From Bdellovibrionales bacterium (GTDB taxonomy: Bacteria; Bdellovibrionota; Bdellovibrionia; Bdellovibrionales; Bdellovibrionaceae): a DNA stretch of 64,000 nt. Location of the stretch: the NCBI GenBank assembly GCA_016713585.1, contig JADJOV010000023.1, forward strand, positions 434,001-498,000, read 5' to 3'. Shown one piece after another: positions 1 through 11,061 of the stretch (positions within the stretch are counted from its first letter, which is position 1; each line of letters opens with the position of its first letter). Both the position numbers and the translations under genes were made by a program. The notes below the pieces were generated by a model that was given only the letters and a program-made list of their open reading frames with translations, was not told the origin of the DNA and ran no database searches.

Positions 1-1
1 A

Positions 2-535
2 AGTAATATTATTTCAGTCACAGCCTACGATCCCTCAATGGAGGTCTTAGCCTCTAGCAATTACGGGGTTGAAACCGTCGACCTCGCTGCTCCTGGACAA
101 AATATTCTTTCAACCCTTCCCGGAAACTCATACGGCTATATGACAGGAACATCCCAAGCCACCGCCTTCGTGAGCGGTGCCGTTGTACTTATTATGGCTA
201 ATCAACCCGCATTTAAAAGCGACGATATCAAAAAATACATCCTTAAAACCGGTGACGCCATGTCCTCCTTGGCCGACAAAACGAGATCCTCCAGACGACT
301 AAATTTGTTTAAAGCACTAACGACATTAGACCAAGAAGTTAGTGCCACCGGAATAATTGCAGTGAATACCGACAATCTTCAGGGAAGCTTTTCATCAAGC
401 CCACAGAAGAAAAAATCGGGAAGCCAGACAACAAAGAACCCGTCAGACATGACAGACTTCGGCAAACACTTGCTCAATCTTATGGAGAAACCAAAAAATC
501 CTAAACTTGGCACCAAGCCTAGTGATAACCTCTGA
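2..535 (+). CDS. S8 family subtilisin-like serine protease, C-terminal part (5' truncated by window edge)
   Basis: The reading frame is open from base 2 and ends at a TGA after about 177 residues, so this is the C-terminal third of a subtilase. The catalytic serine block GTSQATAFVSG is clear and corresponds to the usual GTSMA(A/T)PxVxG signature, preceded by the typical DLAAPGQNILST segment. The Asp and His of the catalytic triad lie upstream of the window. After the peptidase fold there is a Ser/Lys/Pro-rich tail of roughly 60 residues with no recognisable domain. Subtilases of this type are usually exported; the signal peptide would be upstream and cannot be seen. Family assignment is firm, the substrate is unknown. 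Confidence 0.9.
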   Translation, partial: SNIISVTAYDPSMEVLASSNYGVETVDLAAPGQNILSTLPGNSYGYMTGTSQATAFVSGAVVLIMANQPAFKSDDIKKYILKTGDAMSSLADKTRSSRRLNLFKALTTLDQEVSATGIIAVNTDNLQGSFSSSPQKKKSGSQTTKNPSDMTDFGKHLLNLMEKPKNPKLGTKPSDNL

Positions 536-559
536 TGATATTTAATACTTCGAAAAAAA

Positions 560-1339
560 TTAAACCTTTGGATCAAAAAAATCGCGAAGCGACATAGATC
601 CGCGTATAGAAATTCCAATCCCATAGGCGAGGGCCCAAATTGCTATACCCAGGCCTGTCATATTTTTGAGATTCGGACTTACAAATCCAGCCAGCATACA
701 AATAAATCCAAGGCCTAAAAAAGTCCAATAACCAATACGACTCCAGGAGACACGCTTGAGTCTTTGGGTTCGAGACTCTTTCAGATCAGCCTGAAGGACC
801 ATGATTTTTTTGATCATCCCCTCACAAGTGGCATCCCCTCCGCTCAGGGTATCGAGCTCACGATATTTCTGGAGCGCCCAGGCTAAGGCATCAGTTTCTG
901 TACAATACTTCACAAATCGAGTGTGCATTCCAACATCACTAAAATGATTTATCAATTGCCCCCATTGAATATCTAAAGGCGAGGGATTTGGATTTTTAGC
1001 CGTGGACAATCGAAGCTTACTAAACAGCACCTGACAGGAGGAACATTCAGCCGCATTCAGAGGATTCATTTGTCCACACTTTGGGCACTCTTTGAGATCT
1101 TTTGTAATCTCAACAGAAACCCGCTCGGTTCCAACGATCTCACCAGGTATTCTATCCGCGCCAAGCTTAAATCGTGTCTCACACACTTGGCAGTCAAAGT
1201 AAGGACTTTGACTCTGAATCGAAGATAGCGCCACCACATAAAGCTTAAGACACTCCGGGCATCGCAAAAAAATCTCGTTTGGCGATGCTGAACCAGGTTG
1301 AGGTACCGGCTTTTGACCTTTATATTCTAAATTTGACAT
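560..1339 (-). CDS. Zinc-ribbon protein with C-terminal membrane segments, function unknown
   Basis: A 259-residue protein with four CxxC pairs (Cys27/30, 50/53, 85/88, 99/102) forming two probable zinc ribbons. The first resembles an MJ0042-type ribbon, the second (CPKCG...CSSC) a generic double-zinc ribbon. A charged middle region follows, then two hydrophobic stretches near the C-terminus (around residues 205-245) that should anchor it in the inner membrane with the ribbons in the cytoplasm. It is divergent from lnt, whose start lies 34 bp away, so the two probably share a short bidirectional promoter region. No enzymatic motif is visible; a scaffold or sensing role is only a guess. Confidence 0.7.
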   Translation of the reverse strand: MSNLEYKGQKPVPQPGSASPNEIFLRCPECLKLYVVALSSIQSQSPYFDCQVCETRFKLGADRIPGEIVGTERVSVEITKDLKECPKCGQMNPLNAAECSSCQVLFSKLRLSTAKNPNPSPLDIQWGQLINHFSDVGMHTRFVKYCTETDALAWALQKYRELDTLSGGDATCEGMIKKIMVLQADLKESRTQRLKRVSWSRIGYWTFLGLGFICMLAGFVSPNLKNMTGLGIAIWALAYGIGISIRGSMSLRDFFDPKV

Positions 1340-1373
1340 ATTCCCAATTCACTGTTTCAGTGTTCCTACTTTT

Positions 1374-3095
1374 ATGATGAATGGTCTTAAAAACTTTTTC
1401 AAGTGGAATAAAAGAAACAGCTTGTCGAGCGAACAGCGAGCCAGTTTGTCGAGCGGACAGCGAGCCAGCTTACTGAGTGGGGCCCTTGTTGGAACTTCCT
1501 ATATTCCTTTTCCTCCTTGGGCAATCTTCTTTGCCTATGTCCCACTCTGGCTAAAAGTCCTTCGCGAGACTTCTCTCATCAGGGTTTTCTTTTTTGGTTG
1601 GGTGACTCAGTTTGTGTTAACCCTGATTGGATTTCATTGGATCGCATATACTGCCCATGAATTCGGACATATCCCTTGGCCATTGTCCGGTCTAGTCCTG
1701 CTTGCTTTCGCCAGTTTAGCTCATTTATATATTCCCCTTTCAATCGTATTGGCGATTCAAATTAGGAACTGGACTCGACTTTCTGACTCACAAACCTTAG
1801 TTCTCCTCGCGTTAACTCTGATCCTCGGAGAGCGAATCTGGCCGAGTATCTTTCCTTGGAACCTTGGATATACTTTTCTCTGGGCGCGGTGGCCCATCTA
1901 TCAATGGGCTGACATTGTTGGCTTTGAGGGCCTTTCGGCATTTATCCTTCTCATGAACGCAGCTGTGGCAATCGCATGGCTCCAGGCTCATAATCGACCA
2001 CGTGTTTTACTGAGTCTTGGCTTTGTTGGGGCCCTAGGGATTGTGGCCCTTTCAGTCGGTGGCGACTTTCACGGCAAAGCTTGGAAAGAAACAGATTCCT
2101 CGATCAAAGTTCTTGCTGTGCAAGGAAACATCGGAAATTTTGAAAAAATAGCCGCCGAAAAAGGTCATGCCTTTCAATCAGAAATCTTGACTCGGTTTCT
2201 GGACCTCACGCGAAAGGGACTTCTGGAGCACCCTGAGACAGATCTTATTTTTTGGCCTGAAACTGCCTTTCCGGATTTTCTAGACGAGTTTTACAAGCAC
2301 CGGGAGCGTCCTGCGCGTTTGACGGAAGCCATCAAGATATGGAAGAAACCTCTCCTAACGGGCTCTTTCTCTAAAAATCACCTCGATTCTGATAGCAACA
2401 AAAATACTTATAACGCCGCTTTTTTGATTTCTAAAGAAGGTGAAAGGTTGGGTCCCCCTTATCACAAGACGAACCTGCTCGCTTTTGGCGAGTACCTGCC
2501 TTTCAGTAATCAATTTCCAGTTTTACTTAAATGGATCACGATCGTCTCAAATTTCGGCCGTGGCCAAGGACCTTCCGTCTTTTCTTGGCCACAGGCTTTG
2601 CCGGCGGAAGTCAGCAATACCAACAGCGCAAGCAATGCCGGTCATATTTTGAAAATCGGACCACAGATTTGTTACGAAGGACTTTCTCCCGACTTTAGTC
2701 GCGAACTCGCTCGGCAAGGCGCAGACTTGATCGCGAATTTTACTAATGATTCTTGGTTTGGATTGACTTGGTTTGGATATAGTTTTGAACCTCAGCAGCA
2801 CATGATTATGACGCTAGGACGTGCGATTGAACTTCGGCGACCATTAATTCGCGCCACAAACACCGGAATTACCACGGCCATTCTGGCCGACGGAACTCAA
2901 CTGGCTCAGTCGCCAATCAATGAACCTTGGACTGGACTGCTGGACATCAAATTCAAAAGAAATTCACCGCAAAGCTTTTTTGTTGAACATAAGAACCTTG
3001 ATTCATGGCTCTATTTTGTTTTATTTTTTGTCATGATGACGGTCAATTGGCTCAAACACCAGCGCTTATTCAAACGTAAACAAAATCACCCTTAA
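1374..3095 (+). CDS. lnt: Apolipoprotein N-acyltransferase
   Basis: Inner-membrane enzyme that adds the third acyl chain to the N-terminal cysteine of lipoproteins. The 573-residue protein has an N-terminal bundle of hydrophobic helices (about residues 30-225) followed by a nitrilase-like periplasmic domain and a final transmembrane helix. The Glu-Lys-Cys triad is present: Glu296 in FWPETAFP, Lys365 in YHKTNLLAFGEYLPF, Cys433 in QICYEG. The full set of catalytic residues and normal length argue that it is functional. The extreme N-terminus contains an in-frame 24-nt tandem repeat (residues 16-31, SLSSEQRA then SLSSGQRA) absent from typical Lnt, so the true start could be a little later. It is followed 16 bp downstream by mutS2. 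Confidence 0.95.
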   Translation: MMNGLKNFFKWNKRNSLSSEQRASLSSGQRASLLSGALVGTSYIPFPPWAIFFAYVPLWLKVLRETSLIRVFFFGWVTQFVLTLIGFHWIAYTAHEFGHIPWPLSGLVLLAFASLAHLYIPLSIVLAIQIRNWTRLSDSQTLVLLALTLILGERIWPSIFPWNLGYTFLWARWPIYQWADIVGFEGLSAFILLMNAAVAIAWLQAHNRPRVLLSLGFVGALGIVALSVGGDFHGKAWKETDSSIKVLAVQGNIGNFEKIAAEKGHAFQSEILTRFLDLTRKGLLEHPETDLIFWPETAFPDFLDEFYKHRERPARLTEAIKIWKKPLLTGSFSKNHLDSDSNKNTYNAAFLISKEGERLGPPYHKTNLLAFGEYLPFSNQFPVLLKWITIVSNFGRGQGPSVFSWPQALPAEVSNTNSASNAGHILKIGPQICYEGLSPDFSRELARQGADLIANFTNDSWFGLTWFGYSFEPQQHMIMTLGRAIELRRPLIRATNTGITTAILADGTQLAQSPINEPWTGLLDIKFKRNSPQSFFVEHKNLDSWLYFVLFFVMMTVNWLKHQRLFKRKQNHP

Positions 3096-3111
3096 AAAAA
3101 GATGTGACCCT

Positions 3112-5479
3112 ATGCCTGCAGATTCCAATGGAGTTTTGAATTTTGAAAGAAATGTTAATTCCTTAGACTGGATAGAAATCCTAACAAGAATGAGCCAATC
3201 GGCAACAAGTGATGTCGCTCGAGAAAAGTTATTGAACTTGAGCTCTTGTCCAAGCGAGACCGAGGCCCTAGATAGCGTCGAAAATATTTTCGGGGCCGCA
3301 GAAATTCTTTCCCTTGGGGTTAGACCCCATATGTCGAGCTTAAATTTGTTCCCGACCTGGATTTCTCGCCTTCGAAAAAAGGCCCAACTCAAAATACTTG
3401 AGATCCGTGATGTTCGCCATTTTTGCCTAGAGACCTACGCACTCCAGGAAGTTCTGCAAAAATTGAGACTCCTTGGTCTCAAAAAATACTACAAGCTTTG
3501 ATGGAGGCCGAGCGTCCGATTTCGGCCATTGATCAAGTTCTGACTCCTGGTGGAGAGATCAGATCTGATGCCAGCCAACGTCTTTCGGAACTTTTTTCTG
3601 AAAAAGAACGCCTGGCTCGAGACGTTCAAGGGCATTTGGATCGTTTGGTCCACGATCATCAAATGGAAAATTTACTCCAAGAAAAATTTGTGACTACTCG
3701 CGAAGGAAGATGGGTCCTTCCAATCAAAAGTGGAATGCAACACTTTATGCCTGGGGTGATTCATGGCTCTTCCCAAACCAAACAAACTGTATTTATGGAG
3801 CCTGAAAAATAATTCCACTCAACAATCGTCTTCGACAGATTGAAGTTGATATCGAGGAAGAGATCGAACGTCTGCTCGTTGAACTGTCTCTGTTTTTAAC
3901 AAGCTTAGCACCAGATTTTGAGACAAGCCGAAACCTCCTTGAGCTCTGCGATTTTCAAATTGCACAAGCTCAATTTTGCACCCAAATTGAATGTACCCGC
4001 TTTGAATTTTCAACCTCAGAGGTGAATCTTGTCGGGATCAAGCATCCAATCTTGGCCCTCTCAGGCAAGCCTGTGGTTTCAAATTCTGTTCATTTAGATT
4101 CAAAGAAATAAATTCTACTTCTCTCTGGGCCTAATGCTGGGGGAAAAACAGTTCTACTAAAATCAATCGGCTTAGCGGCTCAGATGGCCCGTTGCGGTCT
4201 TCCAATTTGTGCCGAAGAGGGATCTCGCATTCCATTTTTTAAGAAAATAATGATCGGCATCGGGGACTCACAAAATGTTGATGAGAATCTAAGTACCTTT
4301 GCCGCTCATTTACAGATTCTTCAGAAAAGTACAGAATTGAGAGGCTATGATCAGCTCATTCTTATTGATGAAATTTGTGGCTCCACGGATCCAGAAGAAG
4401 GTTCTGCCTTAGCGCGAAGCTTTATTGAATCCTTCGCCGCACAAAAAGTGTTTGCCGTGGTGACCTCTCACCTAGGACCCCTCAAATCGGGTTGGGGTCC
4501 GGAAGATGTGATTTTGAATGGAAGTCTAGAATATGATCCCAAATCTGGACGACCCACTTATCAGTTTTTGTCCGGGATTGCCGGGGATTCTTTGGCGCTC
4601 CAAACGGCACGAAGAGTGGGAGTTGACCCAGGGATCATTGATCGGGCCCTGGAATGCCTGAGTCCCGCAACACGGGCACGACTCGATAGTCTCGATGAGA
4701 TTGAGAGGCTTAAACACGATTTAAGTGAAATGCAACGACAGCTTAAGAGTGAAATGAAAAAAAGCAAACGAGAAAAAGCGCCGCTACGAGAATTTGATCC
4801 GAGACTTCGAGTCCCAAAAACAAGGTGCTCTGGAAAAGACCTTAAAAAAAGCAGAAAAACGAGTCGAAGAGGTGATCGCTCAAGTCCGAGTTGACGACAC
4901 TTTCAAAAAGCATCGACAACTGCAAGAAATCAAGTATCAGCTACCTGAAATTGTTAAAGCCAAACCCTCTTCGACTCTCGGAAATAGTTCCATTGAATCA
5001 AGTGAAGATTTTGCAAAAAAATTCCCACCTGGCACCAAAGTTTTTGTTGCTAGCCTTGGGAAGGATGGAATTATCCAGAGCGTGCCAAATGCCAAGGGCG
5101 AGGTCTTAGTTCTTGCAAATTCAATTCGCCTCCAACTTCCATGGCAAGAGCTCAAACCACCAACTAAATCAATAAACCCAACCGGGCAGATTCTGCGAGA
5201 GACTTCTTCCTTTGTTTCCTCAATCGCTGACGAAGACCGCACTCTTGATCTTCGAGGGAAGACCGTCGAGGAAGCCTTGGAGATCATTGAATCAGTCCTT
5301 GACCGCGCTCAACGAAGTCGTGAAGAACGAATCAAGATTATCCATGGCCATGGAACCGAAGCCCTAAAAAAGCTATTCGGTCGCATCTCTCTAGATCAAC
5401 CTATGTTAAAAAATGGAAAAGCGGTGGCCTTGAAGGGGGCGGCGATGGTACGACCTGGGCTGAGATTATGTTCGAATAA
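3112..5479 (+). pseudogene. mutS2: Endonuclease MutS2, interrupted by four frameshifts and one stop
   Basis: MutS2 is a DNA-binding ATPase with a C-terminal Smr nuclease domain, linked to recombination suppression or ribosome rescue in other bacteria. The pieces read in order as one protein: N-terminal core and clamp, ATPase with Walker A GPNAGGKT (near 4130) and Walker B LIDEICGSTDPEEG (near 4370), coiled region, KOW-like segment, and Smr domain with LDLRG and HGHGTEAL. Continuity is lost at A-runs 3458-3462, 3805-3809 and 5366-5371 (one A too few) and 4757-4763 (one A too many), plus an in-frame TAA at 4109-4111 just before Walker A. Correcting the last run gives the expected Smr ending (GGGDGTTWAEI) and a stop at 5477-5479. 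Either consensus errors or a real pseudogene. Confidence 0.85.
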
Positions 5480-5520
5480 TTCGAATAACTAACTCGAGTG
5501 ATTCGAATAAACTGAGTGCC

Positions 5521-6222
5521 CTAACCCGCCGCCTTTTCTTTTGCGTGAGCATAGTTATCTCGCATCCAAACCCGAATATTCTTGAGATAGGCGTCTGTGA
5601 TACCAAAAAATATAAAATAATTGTTCACAATATTCTTATCGTTTTTATCTACTTCATTGTAGTTACAGGTGGCCAAATATTCCAAAACTTCTCCACCAGT
5701 CGCCTTTGGAAGCACAAATTTTCGAAATCCGCCAATCGGTAAAGTGCGATTGTATTTCATTATCAAACATGACTCTGAAAGCTCCACAAGCTGAATTGGC
5801 AATGCGACTCGGGTCGCCTCGGTGATTTGATGATACTTAAAGTTTTCATCCATAGGACGATTTAGAAACACGCAAAGTTTTCTCATCAATTCTGTTCGAT
5901 CATGTTGAAAACATATAACATCGCTAACAAATTCAGGAAGCTCTCGGAGTTTCTCTTCAGCGAGGGGATTTTCAGTAAAACCCATCACCATGAGCTCAAC
6001 CTTTGATTTCGCTTTAACACTTTCCCGCAAAACCGTCCAAGACTGTCCCCCAGCCTTTATGCTTTCAAAGGGACAAATGACTCCTTGAATTGGATCCTTG
6101 AGAGTAAAATACTGTTGATACCAGGTCGCCTTCTCCTGAATCTGAGGCTTTTTCAAAACAATGCGAATTCCAGTCAGTTGACCTTTAGCGTTTCTGACCT
6201 CGGTCATTTGATCACACTTCAA
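5521..6222 (-). CDS. Hypothetical protein, second gene of a pseudo-receiver operon
   Basis: A 233-residue soluble protein with no signal peptide or membrane segment. I do not recognise a family with certainty; the short beta-rich stretches at the start and the location after a receiver-like protein suggest a PilZ-like or related signalling domain, but the PilZ RxxxR...D/NxSxxG signature is not evident. The start overlaps the 3' end of the upstream gene (6212-7477) by 11 bp, so the two are almost certainly co-translated. A second ATG six codons in is equally possible as start. Convergent with mutS2, whose end is about 40 bp away. Confidence 0.55.
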   Translation of the reverse strand: MKCDQMTEVRNAKGQLTGIRIVLKKPQIQEKATWYQQYFTLKDPIQGVICPFESIKAGGQSWTVLRESVKAKSKVELMVMGFTENPLAEEKLRELPEFVSDVICFQHDRTELMRKLCVFLNRPMDENFKYHQITEATRVALPIQLVELSESCLIMKYNRTLPIGGFRKFVLPKATGGEVLEYLATCNYNEVDKNDKNIVNNYFIFFGITDAYLKNIRVWMRDNYAHAKEKAAG

Positions 6223-7477
6223 TAAAAAAGAACCCGTGGGCGGTTTTCACCTGAATTATTGCCTCAAGCCCAGGCGAAACCTTTCGCTTCGAAATCATTT
6301 TGGTCCACATGGCCAATGAGACGTCAGGAATCAATCTCTGAAAATCGAGGTCCTTGAGTTCCTTTCCCTTCATCCCCAAAAAAGCAGTCGTTTCACTATG
6401 GGGTGGATCAAAGGACAGAATCTGCTTACCACCTGGATCAAGAACAAAGCTGACTGGATTTTCACCGTTCCAAGCCGTGCCCTTTTGCTGACTTTCAGCC
6501 GACAAGGGATCAACTCGCATCATAAATTGATCCCAGCTTGAAAACTCAATGACCCGAGACTGTTTCATATTCTTTTCACAATGACTCTTGAGATCTCGTC
6601 GGCGAGCGTCGTCCGGATCAATCAAAGCTAAAAAAACTGCATCAGTTCGAGGCACCGCTTTCTTGAACTTAGCCTCAGGAGCCTTTCGCAACGACAATTT
6701 TCTTCGGTACTCAGCGTGGGCCGTCGGATCGCTTCCAATAAAAGTAAACCAACATCGAAATTGGCCCTCAAGTTCTGGATGCTTCTCGGTCTTCCAACAG
6801 CGGGCGTAAACGTAATTCTTCTTCTGCACTTCAAATATTCCGCTATAGTATTTTGCAATATGTCCGACTTGAATATCAAGAGCGCTGCGGGTGACGAAAC
6901 CAATGTCACTAAAGGCCTCTGGATCAATATCCTTGATCATTTCGACTTCAACAGAAGTCTTCATCTTATGCACCAACGAAGCCTTCGCTGGTCGCCGTCC
7001 AACCAGTGCCATAAACAAATGTTCTTGCAAAATTAACTTATCAAAGGGCTTGTAAATAACATTGCTAATAAACTCGCGCTCAAATTCTCGAATGTTAAAC
7101 TCTGGTCTATCAAAACCGGTAAAAATAATAGCCGTTGGCTCCTCAACAGTACAAAGTTTTTTCTCAAGAAAGGTCTTCTGCAAACTCTGCAAATAATCGA
7201 ACCTACTAGGCCCCAGAAACCCTTCGTGAAAGATCAGCATCCGCACCTCAGCCTCTCCCGTCAGTGCAGAACCTAAGGCATTCTTGTCTAAGGAACAGGG
7301 AAACCCCGCTTTATGAACGCTCGAGATACCAAGATCAGTTAAGTTTTTCGCGAAGAGTTCGAAGGATTCGAAATCCCTAAAAAATCGAACCTGCAGCTTG
7401 GGATCTATGGCCGCCAAAGCCTCATAAATTTCTCGCTGAAATCGTTCGTCATCTTCAATAGCAAATACATACTTCAT
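6212..7477 (-). CDS. Receiver-like multidomain signalling protein lacking the phosphoacceptor Asp
   Basis: 421 residues. The N-terminal about 150 residues resemble a response-regulator receiver: an acidic cluster after strand 1 (IEDDE), a Thr after strand 4 (AIIFTGFD) and a Lys-Pro after strand 5 (VIYKPFDK). The expected phosphoacceptor position at the end of strand 3 reads MLIFHEGFLG, with no Asp, and the stretch before it is longer than usual. A central domain of about 120 residues and a C-terminal segment starting VFLALIDPDD (a second strand-1-like element) follow, ending in a PAS-like or fold-unknown region. No helix-turn-helix, GGDEF or kinase motif is seen. It is the first gene of a two-gene operon. 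The pseudo-receiver reading is an inference from motif comparison. Confidence 0.55.
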   Translation of the reverse strand: MKYVFAIEDDERFQREIYEALAAIDPKLQVRFFRDFESFELFAKNLTDLGISSVHKAGFPCSLDKNALGSALTGEAEVRMLIFHEGFLGPSRFDYLQSLQKTFLEKKLCTVEEPTAIIFTGFDRPEFNIREFEREFISNVIYKPFDKLILQEHLFMALVGRRPAKASLVHKMKTSVEVEMIKDIDPEAFSDIGFVTRSALDIQVGHIAKYYSGIFEVQKKNYVYARCWKTEKHPELEGQFRCWFTFIGSDPTAHAEYRRKLSLRKAPEAKFKKAVPRTDAVFLALIDPDDARRRDLKSHCEKNMKQSRVIEFSSWDQFMMRVDPLSAESQQKGTAWNGENPVSFVLDPGGKQILSFDPPHSETTAFLGMKGKELKDLDFQRLIPDVSLAMWTKMISKRKVSPGLEAIIQVKTAHGFFFIEV

Positions 7478-7606
7478 GTTAAAATGATAACAGCTCTGAT
7501 TTTGTTTTCCTAGAATTGTTCATCAATCAGGACTCTGGTCCTGCCACAGGATGAGGGTCTGCAAGGCCCCTAAATCAAACCACTCGAAACAATCCCATTC
7601 ATAGAC

Positions 7607-10600
7607 CTAGGGTTCGTCGATGATGACGCCATTCATAACCTGAGTCAGGTTGAATAGTGAAAAAAGTCCCCCGAGGAAAAGTTGACTTCCAGCGATTGGG
7701 AGAATTGTGGTGACGGCACCCTGAATCGGAAGGAAAAATGTGTCGTCACGAGTTCCGTCCAAGTTCAATCGGACGAGTTCTTTGTCGCTCCCGATAAGCA
7801 GACGTCCGTCCAACAAGACATAGGCGCTTCTAAAATGGGTGATAGCATAAGGAACGAAGCTCACATCTAAAGTCCCGTCGCTATTGAATCGAGCCAATTT
7901 CCCCGAGTCTAAAGCCAGTACCTTTCCGCTATCCAAAATATGAATCTTGCTGGAACTCGAGGCAGTGCTTGGTGCGGCAAACCCGGAATCTAGGGTCCCA
8001 TCGCTGTTAAGCCTCACTAAACGGGGAACAGGTGTTCCATTGAAGGATGAAAAAAGCCAGATAAATAGATTTTTCCATTTGAAGCGAGGGCGAGCCCTTC
8101 AGGCTTGGTATTGAAACCAAGGCCACCATTCACAACAAATGACATATCTGGAGCTCCAGAAGTTCCATTTAGACGGAGAAGTCCATTGGCAAGAACCGAC
8201 TGAACCTCATTGAATGAACCAATAACCAAAACCTTATCATCCGTCTGAATTGCTACATGAGTGACGCCGGGAAGTCCTGAACTATTGACGCTAAATACAA
8301 ACCCGGGATCAACAACACCATTGCTTTGCACCCGGGCGAGAAATTGGGCATAATTCCCATTCGCATAATTGAAACTACCGCCAATTATTAAGTGTCCCGT
8401 GGACTGCTCTGCAATGCTGACAATTGGTTTAACTAGCGAATCACCTCCTGCTTTCCATGTGGCAACGCCCGGAAAAACAGGATTAATATTTCCAGTCGAA
8501 TCCATTCTCGCCACCCCACGAAGAGAAGATCCGCCAAAGTGGGTGAAACGGCCACCAACAAAAATCTTCCCATCTGGCTGAAGTGCTAAAGAATGGATCG
8601 CTCCATTGGCTCCGACTTTGATATTTGTTTGAAAACTCGTATCCATGGTTCCATCGGAATTCAAGCGAGCTATCCTTCCTGCGGGATATTCATTTAAACC
8701 GAAAATATCTGCAATACTGGCAAAGGCTCCAGCCATAAGTATCTTGTTATCACTTTGAATAAGAACATCTCCTAAGGTTGTAGAATTACCAAAGCCTGAA
8801 AAGGACATCCCGCCCTTCCAATGGTTAAATGAATTGTCAAAGGTTAGATTGGCTAGGAGTCTGTTCAAATAGCCAATCGCAGAACCTCCAACCAACAAAA
8901 CCTTTCCCACGGAATCCGCGGCTAGCCCCATAACAGGGTAAACACCTGACGAGGATCCTGGATCTAGGGTCCCATCAGCAATATTGACCCGAAACATAGT
9001 TCCGACTGTGGTAGAACCCCATTTCCCAAATGCACCGCCGCCAGCCAAGACGATCCTATTGACATCGTAGGGGCGAATTCGAAAGATAGTATAGCTCGAT
9101 GAACCAGCGGTCGGGGTGATCAGCCAAACAGGATCCCGACCACCCGTTCTAAGTAAACAAATTGCGTTAACAATACTTTCGCCATTGAAGCTTGTGAAAT
9201 TCCCACCGATAAGGATACGACCATCAGTAAAAACATTTAAATCCCAGAGTATTCCATTTGAGCCTGCGCCCACGTTAAAGGTGGCATCCCGGGAGCCATC
9301 TGGATTGAGTCGTAGAATTCCGGGAGCAGAAGAGTTATCATAGGTGGTAAAGGCCCCAACGACATAAATTTGATTACCAGCCTGGGTATCAAGAGCCATG
9401 GAGTGTACCTCTCCATCAAAGCCAACACCGACATTGAAACTCATATCTTGGCTACCATCGGCATTGAGCCGAATTAGACGATTGGCAGAACTCGAGTTAT
9501 ACATTTGGAAGGCACCACCCACCAGAACCTTTCCGTCGGATTGCACAAGAACCTTATGCACCACATCGTCAAAGCCAGTGCCAATTGAAAAGCTAATATC
9601 TGTAGTCCCGTCTGAGTTAAGCCGCACCAGACGATGGGCATTGAAGCTCACACCTGCCGAACTAAACAGTCCCGCCACATAGTATCCCGAGAAAAGGTGA
9701 CTCGAAGTGGCCGCAATCACTGCCTCCGTTCGATAGCTAGAGTCGCCCGTAAAGAATGGAGCCAAGTCAACAAAGCTGGTCGTCCCCTTCAACACGCGAG
9801 GATAAGCCCATGCGGTGGTAACGACGGTGCTTTGATTGCCTGCAAGATCCGTGGCTCTGACATTCACATAATATGCTTGGTCGGACAACACGACAAAACC
9901 AGGCAGTGGCGCTATGCTACCGATGGTATTGGTGGAGATCCAGCTCAGCAAATCGGCTGATCCAGGAATCGTCCCATAGCTGACTTCGAACTTTTCAATT
10001 CCTGAAAGAGTCTCTGTTGCAGCCCAAGTAAAGCCTGGAGAAGTCACAAATGTAGCAGCCTCGCTCCAGGCTAAACTCGAAACACTGGGCGCTGTAAGAT
10101 CGACTCTGAATGCCGGACTAATAGCTACGGAAGAATAGTTGTGGGCCTGATCCTGTGCTCTGAGCTCATAATGGTAAAGTTGTCCTTCAATCAATGGGGT
10201 TGTTGCCAGAAGACCCTCACTGGAAAGCTGAGTCCAATCCACAATCACAGATGAATCTGAATCTCGGATAATTCTAGCCAGATAGGTCTCAACTTCAGAA
10301 AGCTCGTCAGTTGAGTTGACCCAGGTCAAGGGAGGGGTTTGTGAGGCCAAATTGTGCCAGGCCCTCACGTTAAGATTCGTCGGAATGGTTGGCCCAGTGC
10401 TGTCTTTGACAAGCAATGCAATCATCGTATCTCGTCCGTCGGTTTTACTCCTCACTTCAATGGCACCATCAGTCACAGCACTCAGATCGAAAGTCCCACT
10501 AAACAAACCGTCACTGCAAATTAGCTTCTGAGTTGTGGATCCTAGTTGAATCGTGATTTCACTCACTCCAGAGGGACAGGTCCCAAGAGCCATATAGGGA

Positions 10601-10797
10601 TCCGAAAGGATTTGATTGATAAGTTTTGGCGAGGTCAATGTCGGGTCGTCGGAAATGCTGCCAATTGCCGACGGGGCCATTGCATCAAGATTGCCACTAT
10701 ACCAGCCACAACCATACAGCCAAACAACAAGACTACAGGCCAGCCAGAGGTTCTTTCTATTGCGTAGGGTCTGCTGCATATAGCTCTTTCGGATCAT
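7607..10797 (-). pseudogene. Delta-60 repeat lipoprotein, one frameshift near the C-terminus
   Basis: A secreted lipoprotein of about 1060 residues. It opens with a signal peptide ending in a lipobox (LYGC, cysteine about residue 30), then fibronectin-like beta modules to about residue 330, then at least ten delta-60 repeats of about 50-60 residues (LNSDGTxDxSF followed by a GGxF segment), which pack as beta-propeller blades in related surface proteins. The frame breaks at the A-run 8050-8055: restoring one base joins residue 920 or so to the last 136 residues, which are further delta-60 repeats with no other stop. Such proteins are usually displayed on the cell surface; the ligand is unknown. 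A possible 86-residue gene ends 3 bp upstream of its start. Confidence 0.85.
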
Positions 10798-10800
10798 TGC

Positions 10801-11061
10801 TTAGATTCTTGAGACCTTTGTCCAGCGATTCCGAATGAGACTCCTGATTTCACTACCCATTCTGCCTAGTTCATGGGCATTTGCATAAAAATGAGACTTT
10901 ATTGCTTTCTCTTTCCTAAAGGAAAATGTATCGTCCTGAGAAATCATCAATTTCTCAGGGTCTGGTTTTGGACTTTGATCTTTGGGGGATGCCAAAGGTT
11001 TTTGGGGATTGGGGTCTGGATGGGGCGGAGTTTGTGAATTGTCAGCCCCATTTTTTTTCAA
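10801..11061 (-). CDS. Possible small Pro/Lys-rich protein, doubtful
   Basis: An 86-residue open frame with a TTG start that overlaps the stop of the transposase remnant by 4 bp and stops 3 bp before the delta-60 lipoprotein start. The first half is Pro/Lys/Asp-rich and low complexity; the second half could form a basic helix. There is no signal peptide or family resemblance. Its tight fit between two genes could mean a leader cistron of the lipoprotein, but equally it may be a chance frame. I could not find a convincing ribosome binding site. Confidence 0.3.
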   Translation of the reverse strand: MKKNGADNSQTPPHPDPNPQKPLASPKDQSPKPDPEKLMISQDDTFSFRKEKAIKSHFYANAHELGRMGSEIRSLIRNRWTKVSRI

